A model generated the notes under the pieces. The model had not been told where the DNA came from, ran no database searches, and worked only from the letters and a program-made list of their open reading frames with translations. A program made the translations under genes and the position numbers. This document shows positions 61,401 through 64,000 of a stretch of DNA of 64,000 nt, in pieces. Origin of the DNA: Centrapalus pauciflorus (Eukaryota; Streptophyta; Magnoliopsida; Asterales; Asteraceae). The stretch covers positions 123,840 to 187,839 of the forward strand of contig JAANYP010004416.1 of NCBI GenBank assembly GCA_020465985.1, read 5' to 3'. The first letter of the stretch is position 1. Each line of letters begins with the position of its first letter.

Positions 61401-62868
61401 GGTTCTTCTTTTCCCCTTGGACCGTGAGGACTTTCTTCTTACTGAGTGGTATTCGCACCACTTTCTTTCCACACAAAATCTCAGCCTGGTTATGCGACAA
61501 CCAGTCCATACCAATCACCACATCGAAACTTCCGAGTTCTATAGGCATTAAGTCTATCTTAAAGGAGTGATCTGCTAGCTTTAATGTGCATTCCTTAATG
61601 ATACTACTTGCCTTTATTACTTTGCCATCTGCAAGTTCTATTGTATAGGAGTTGTCTAAGGGAAGAGTAGAAACATTCAACTGTTGGCTAAACTTATCAG
61701 ATATAAAGCTCCTATCAGCCCCAGTATCAAAGAGTACGTATGCGTAAATATCGTTTAGGAGATACGTACCAGATACCACGTGAGGGTCCTGACGAGCGTC
61801 TCCTGCTCCCAACACAAATGCTCTCCCCTGAGCTCTCCCTTCGTTCCTCAATTTTGGACACTCGTTCCTGAGGTGTCCCGTTGCTCCACACTCTTAACAG
61901 CTTCTCGGGTTGCTACCACTGGCACCCGGGGCTCCGGATCTACAGTCTTTGGCCATATGGCCCAAACGTTTGCAGTTTCCGCATTGGGTTGGACAGGGGC
62001 CAGGGTTGTGGTGGAAGGTGCATTTGGTGCAAAAAGGCTTAGTACCGGTATAGCTTCTCCTTGACTCAACTCCTGCTACATAGGCTTTAATGGTCTCGGG
62101 TTTCTTGAACTGTGAACCCGTGTTCTTCCCGGTCTTTTCTTCCCACTTTCTCTTGTGTTCCCCGGCTCTGGCTTCGTTCCTCCGGGATACTTGGTCCATA
62201 AGATTGTTGGCCATTCTGATGGCGTCCTGTATGGTGGATGGGTTGGAGGCGGTAACGTTCCCTTGTATTTGAGGAGCGAGTCCCCAAATATAGCGTTCAA
62301 CCTTCTTGTATTCCGGAGTTACCATCTGCGGACATAGGATACTTAGTTTATTGAATCGGTTGGTATATCCTGCAACGTCCGTCCCTTTCATTGATAGATT
62401 CCAGAATTCTGATTCCATTTTCTGGAGTTCGTTTCTTGGGCAGTATTCATCCGTCATCATCTGTTTTAGTGTGGACCACGTAAGCTGGTAGGCTTCGTCA
62501 ATGCCTACAGACTGGACGTAGGAATTCCACCATGTGAGCGCGCTATCTTGCAAGGTGTGAGTAGCAAATTTCACCTTGTCTCCTTCCGCGCATCCGCTGA
62601 CACGATATACGGATTCTAGCTTTTCAAACCAACGGATCAAACCGACTGCTCCTTCAGTTCCATTAAAATACCGGGGTTTGCAACTTAAAAACCCTTTGAT
62701 CCCACAACCTTTCGCGTGAGTTTCAGTTCCTCCTGTGGTGCGACTGGCACCACCATCCCCATTGGTTGTGCTATTTCGGTTTGCCTCGTAGGTAGCTATG
62801 GCGGCAGCCACCCTTTGGGCAACAAGCTCTTCAATGTCAGCTGTATTCATGGCTCGTTTTGGCGGCAT
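58438..62868 (-). pseudogene. Tekay-like gag-pro-pol-chromodomain polyprotein, one frame with four stops
   Basis: 1,477 codons from ATG 62868, one continuous frame with no indel, stopped by TAA (61894), TAG (61327), TAA (58927) and TGA (58822). Gag has LIRWFEKLESVYRVSGC and LTWWNSYVQ, a first knuckle CGNCKRLGHMAKDC, and a second knuckle that holds the first stop. Protease FDTGADRSF is near residue 380. RT has MCIDYRELNKLT and catalytic VFIDDILIY (about 715). RNase H has YCDASHNGLGCVLMQ. Integrase has HPGSDKMYHDLK...CLTCLKVK, then MDFITKLP, ISDRDSRF and YHPQTDGQSERT. The chromodomain ends the protein (PVGIMDREVKKLKHSRIPI, then KVRWN, EFTWERED, YPQLF), and in relatives targets integration to heterochromatin. 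Confidence 0.92.
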
Positions 62869-63082
62869 TATCTTGAAGTTTAAAGAAAATCATAGTGTAA
62901 GAAGTTGAATCTTAAAGATGTGGCACAATACTATAATCATCAAGCACAATCACATAAATATCTGGGAATTTTTATGAATCATTCGAAATTTTTCTTACAT
63001 GCGGGGCGGGTTATTACCCGAAAATTTTATCCTATGCTATTACATAATATTTTCCTACTAATACAAAGGAAATGGAAAAGTA

Positions 63083-63844
63083 CTAGGTGTGGGAGTGATC
63101 AGGGGTCTCTCCCTTTTCCATCGTACTGAGGCGCTGCGTCAACTCCTCGATCCGGGCTTGGCTCTCGGCTAGTTGCTGCCGGAGCTCATTCAGTCCGTCC
63201 TGCTGTATAGCAAGGGCGTGCTGATTGGCCCAATATATGTTGGAGTTTTGCAACTCCTCCCGCTCTAAACGAGCGGTCATCTCCCCGATATCCAGGTTAA
63301 GTGACCGGATCTGGTGGTCATGCCTGGTAGATCTTGCGATCAAAAGTGGTATGGTCTGATCGGCAGGCTCTTGAGTGATCGATGGGACAGGTGCGGAAGA
63401 TGGTCCTCCGATCTCGAAGTTTGGAGGAACTCCCTCCATTTGCCTCCATTCGCGGAGGGTCTCCGGTATCCAAGTCCATCTTCGGGCGTCTACCCGTCGG
63501 TGTGGTGTCGGGGGATTGGGTTGGGGAGTCGGAACAGGAATAGACTCCCTTCTCGGTATGATTACCCGTTTCCGGGGTGTGTACAACATCTTTGGGCCGT
63601 TAGGATAAGGCCTATACGGCTTATAGGATGGTTCGGCCGGGTGATACGGGACGCGAGCAGGGGCCGCCGGTGGTGAAGGATCCTCTTCCTCCATTGATTC
63701 TTCTTCGGACTCTTCCATCGGATCTTCCGACGGGTCCTCCTCCTCCGAGGTTTCTTCTTCTGGGAAGACTTCCGTGGCCGTGGGACTTGCGGGAGTGTAT
63801 TCCTCCTCAGAGTCCGACAGGATGATAATTTCTGGATGGTTCAT
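63083..63844 (-). CDS. Extra ORF upstream of gag in the Tekay-like element
   Basis: 253 codons from ATG 63844 (MNHPEIIILSDSEEE), intact, on the same strand as gag and ending 214 bp before it. The N-terminal 60 residues are very acidic (long Glu/Asp/Ser runs), and the first part looks like a SUMO-interacting motif (IIILSDSEEE). A Pro/Arg-rich middle follows (YKPYRPYPNGPKM, PRKRVIIPRRES). The C-terminal third is a likely coiled coil (IRSLNLDIGEMTARLEREEL, then LNELRQQLAESQARIEELTQRLSTM). I do not know a function; it is unbroken although the main polyprotein has four stops. Confidence 0.6.
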   Translation of the reverse strand: MNHPEIIILSDSEEEYTPASPTATEVFPEEETSEEEDPSEDPMEESEEESMEEEDPSPPAAPARVPYHPAEPSYKPYRPYPNGPKMLYTPRKRVIIPRRESIPVPTPQPNPPTPHRRVDARRWTWIPETLREWRQMEGVPPNFEIGGPSSAPVPSITQEPADQTIPLLIARSTRHDHQIRSLNLDIGEMTARLEREELQNSNIYWANQHALAIQQDGLNELRQQLAESQARIEELTQRLSTMEKGETPDHSHT

Positions 63845-63967
63845 GGTTTCTGCTAACAAGGTTCATTTGTAATCTTTTAGTTAGTTACAAAAATATTCTT
63901 AAAACCAGAAATTTTTACGTGCAGTTATAGTCTAGGATACTAATGCAACCTAGTTCACTATAACTAT

Positions 63968-63980
63968 GGCTCTGATACCA
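63968..63980 (-). promoter_or_regulatory. Primer-binding site of the Tekay-like element
   Basis: TGGTATCAGAGCC on the minus strand, three bases inside the 5' LTR; complementary to the initiator tRNA-Met 3' end. Confidence 0.85.
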
Positions 63981-63983
63981 ATC

Positions 63984-64000
63984 TGTCACACCCTGCTACC
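63984..64000 (-). repeat. Start of the 5' LTR of the Tekay-like element (cut)
   Basis: TGTCACACCCTGCTACC, identical to 56223-56239; only 17 bp are in the window. Confidence 0.9.

Larger units (their letters stand above)
56223..64000 (-). mobile_element. Chromodomain Ty3/Gypsy (Tekay-like) retrotransposon, nearly complete
   Basis: The 3' LTR is 58404-56223; the 5' LTR begins at 63984 and runs off the window. The polypurine tract ACGGGGGAGAC lies next to the 3' LTR. The PBS (plus strand GGCTCTGATACCA, 63968-63980) is of initiator-Met type. The order on the minus strand is an extra ORF, gag, protease, RT, RNase H, integrase and chromodomain, which is the Tekay/Del chromovirus arrangement. It sits inside the leader of the giant-ORF element. 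Confidence 0.93.

Noticed and set aside
63314..63825. Plus-strand ORFs opposite the extra ORF
   Set aside because: Shadow frames of the GC-rich minus-strand ORF; codon pattern and context favour the minus strand.

Overview
The window is nuclear DNA from a flowering plant, probably a eudicot. It has a spliced plant kinase gene, a plant-specific PADRE/DUF4228 gene, long AT-rich spacers, and nested LTR retrotransposons with initiator-Met or Asp tRNA primer sites. Two retroelement ORF types (a large protein with an N-terminal 'HPIIVDILKG' block and a C-terminal 'NKFSDGTL' block, and a 'WVPK'-repeat linker) remind me of hypothetical proteins common in Asteraceae retroelements. I therefore lean to Asteraceae or another asterid, but only from memory. 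There are just two convincing host genes; more than two thirds of the sequence is mobile DNA.

Layout. 1-1850: Copia element on the minus strand, cut by the window edge and apparently inserted in a decayed plus-strand Copia (1851-4320). 4321-6398: spacer with an old MITE. 6399-11337: ten-exon USP-kinase gene. 11904-12695 (minus): PADRE gene. 13217-15032: microsatellite-flanked TIR element, a Harbinger MITE and a possible hAT relic. 15136-24837: structurally complete Athila-like Ty3 element with a 5-bp TSD. 25392-25849: hAT-like MITE. 27115-32802: a chain of inverted-repeat elements embedded in TA/GT/CA microsatellites, with a CACTA MITE and a hAT element nested in it. 33037-41067: Ty3 element (minus) with nearly identical 2-kb LTRs but a ruined pol. 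41150-41841: LINE 3' end. 42055-49427: giant fold-back Mutator-like element interrupted by a pol-less Copia-type element (43892-49280). 49611-50222: a Harbinger MITE inside another copy of the same family. 50642 onward (minus): LTR element with one huge unusual ORF, interrupted at 56223 by a chromodomain (Tekay-like) Ty3 element that runs out of the window.

Most striking observations. (1) Just downstream of the ORF of the pol-less element lie six consecutive 28-nt hairpins (46714-46975) with identical geometry: 10-nt arms, an 8-nt loop and one fixed mismatch. Their stem sequences differ but stay paired, which is base-pair covariation. More helices follow to about 48360. This looks like a structured RNA (or arrayed inverted-repeat binding sites) in a non-autonomous retroelement. 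(2) A short motif, TTCGAGTTT, recurs every 20-26 nt for several hundred nt in four different LTR elements. (3) At least seven elements with GGTTCAAT-type or related inverted termini sit exactly inside microsatellites, like rice Micron.

Functionally, the two host genes are independent and point away from each other's promoters (convergent). The kinase gene model keeps an open frame across all ten exons and its catalytic residues. The transposon genes are almost all broken by point stops; several elements look non-autonomous and were probably moved by proteins supplied elsewhere.
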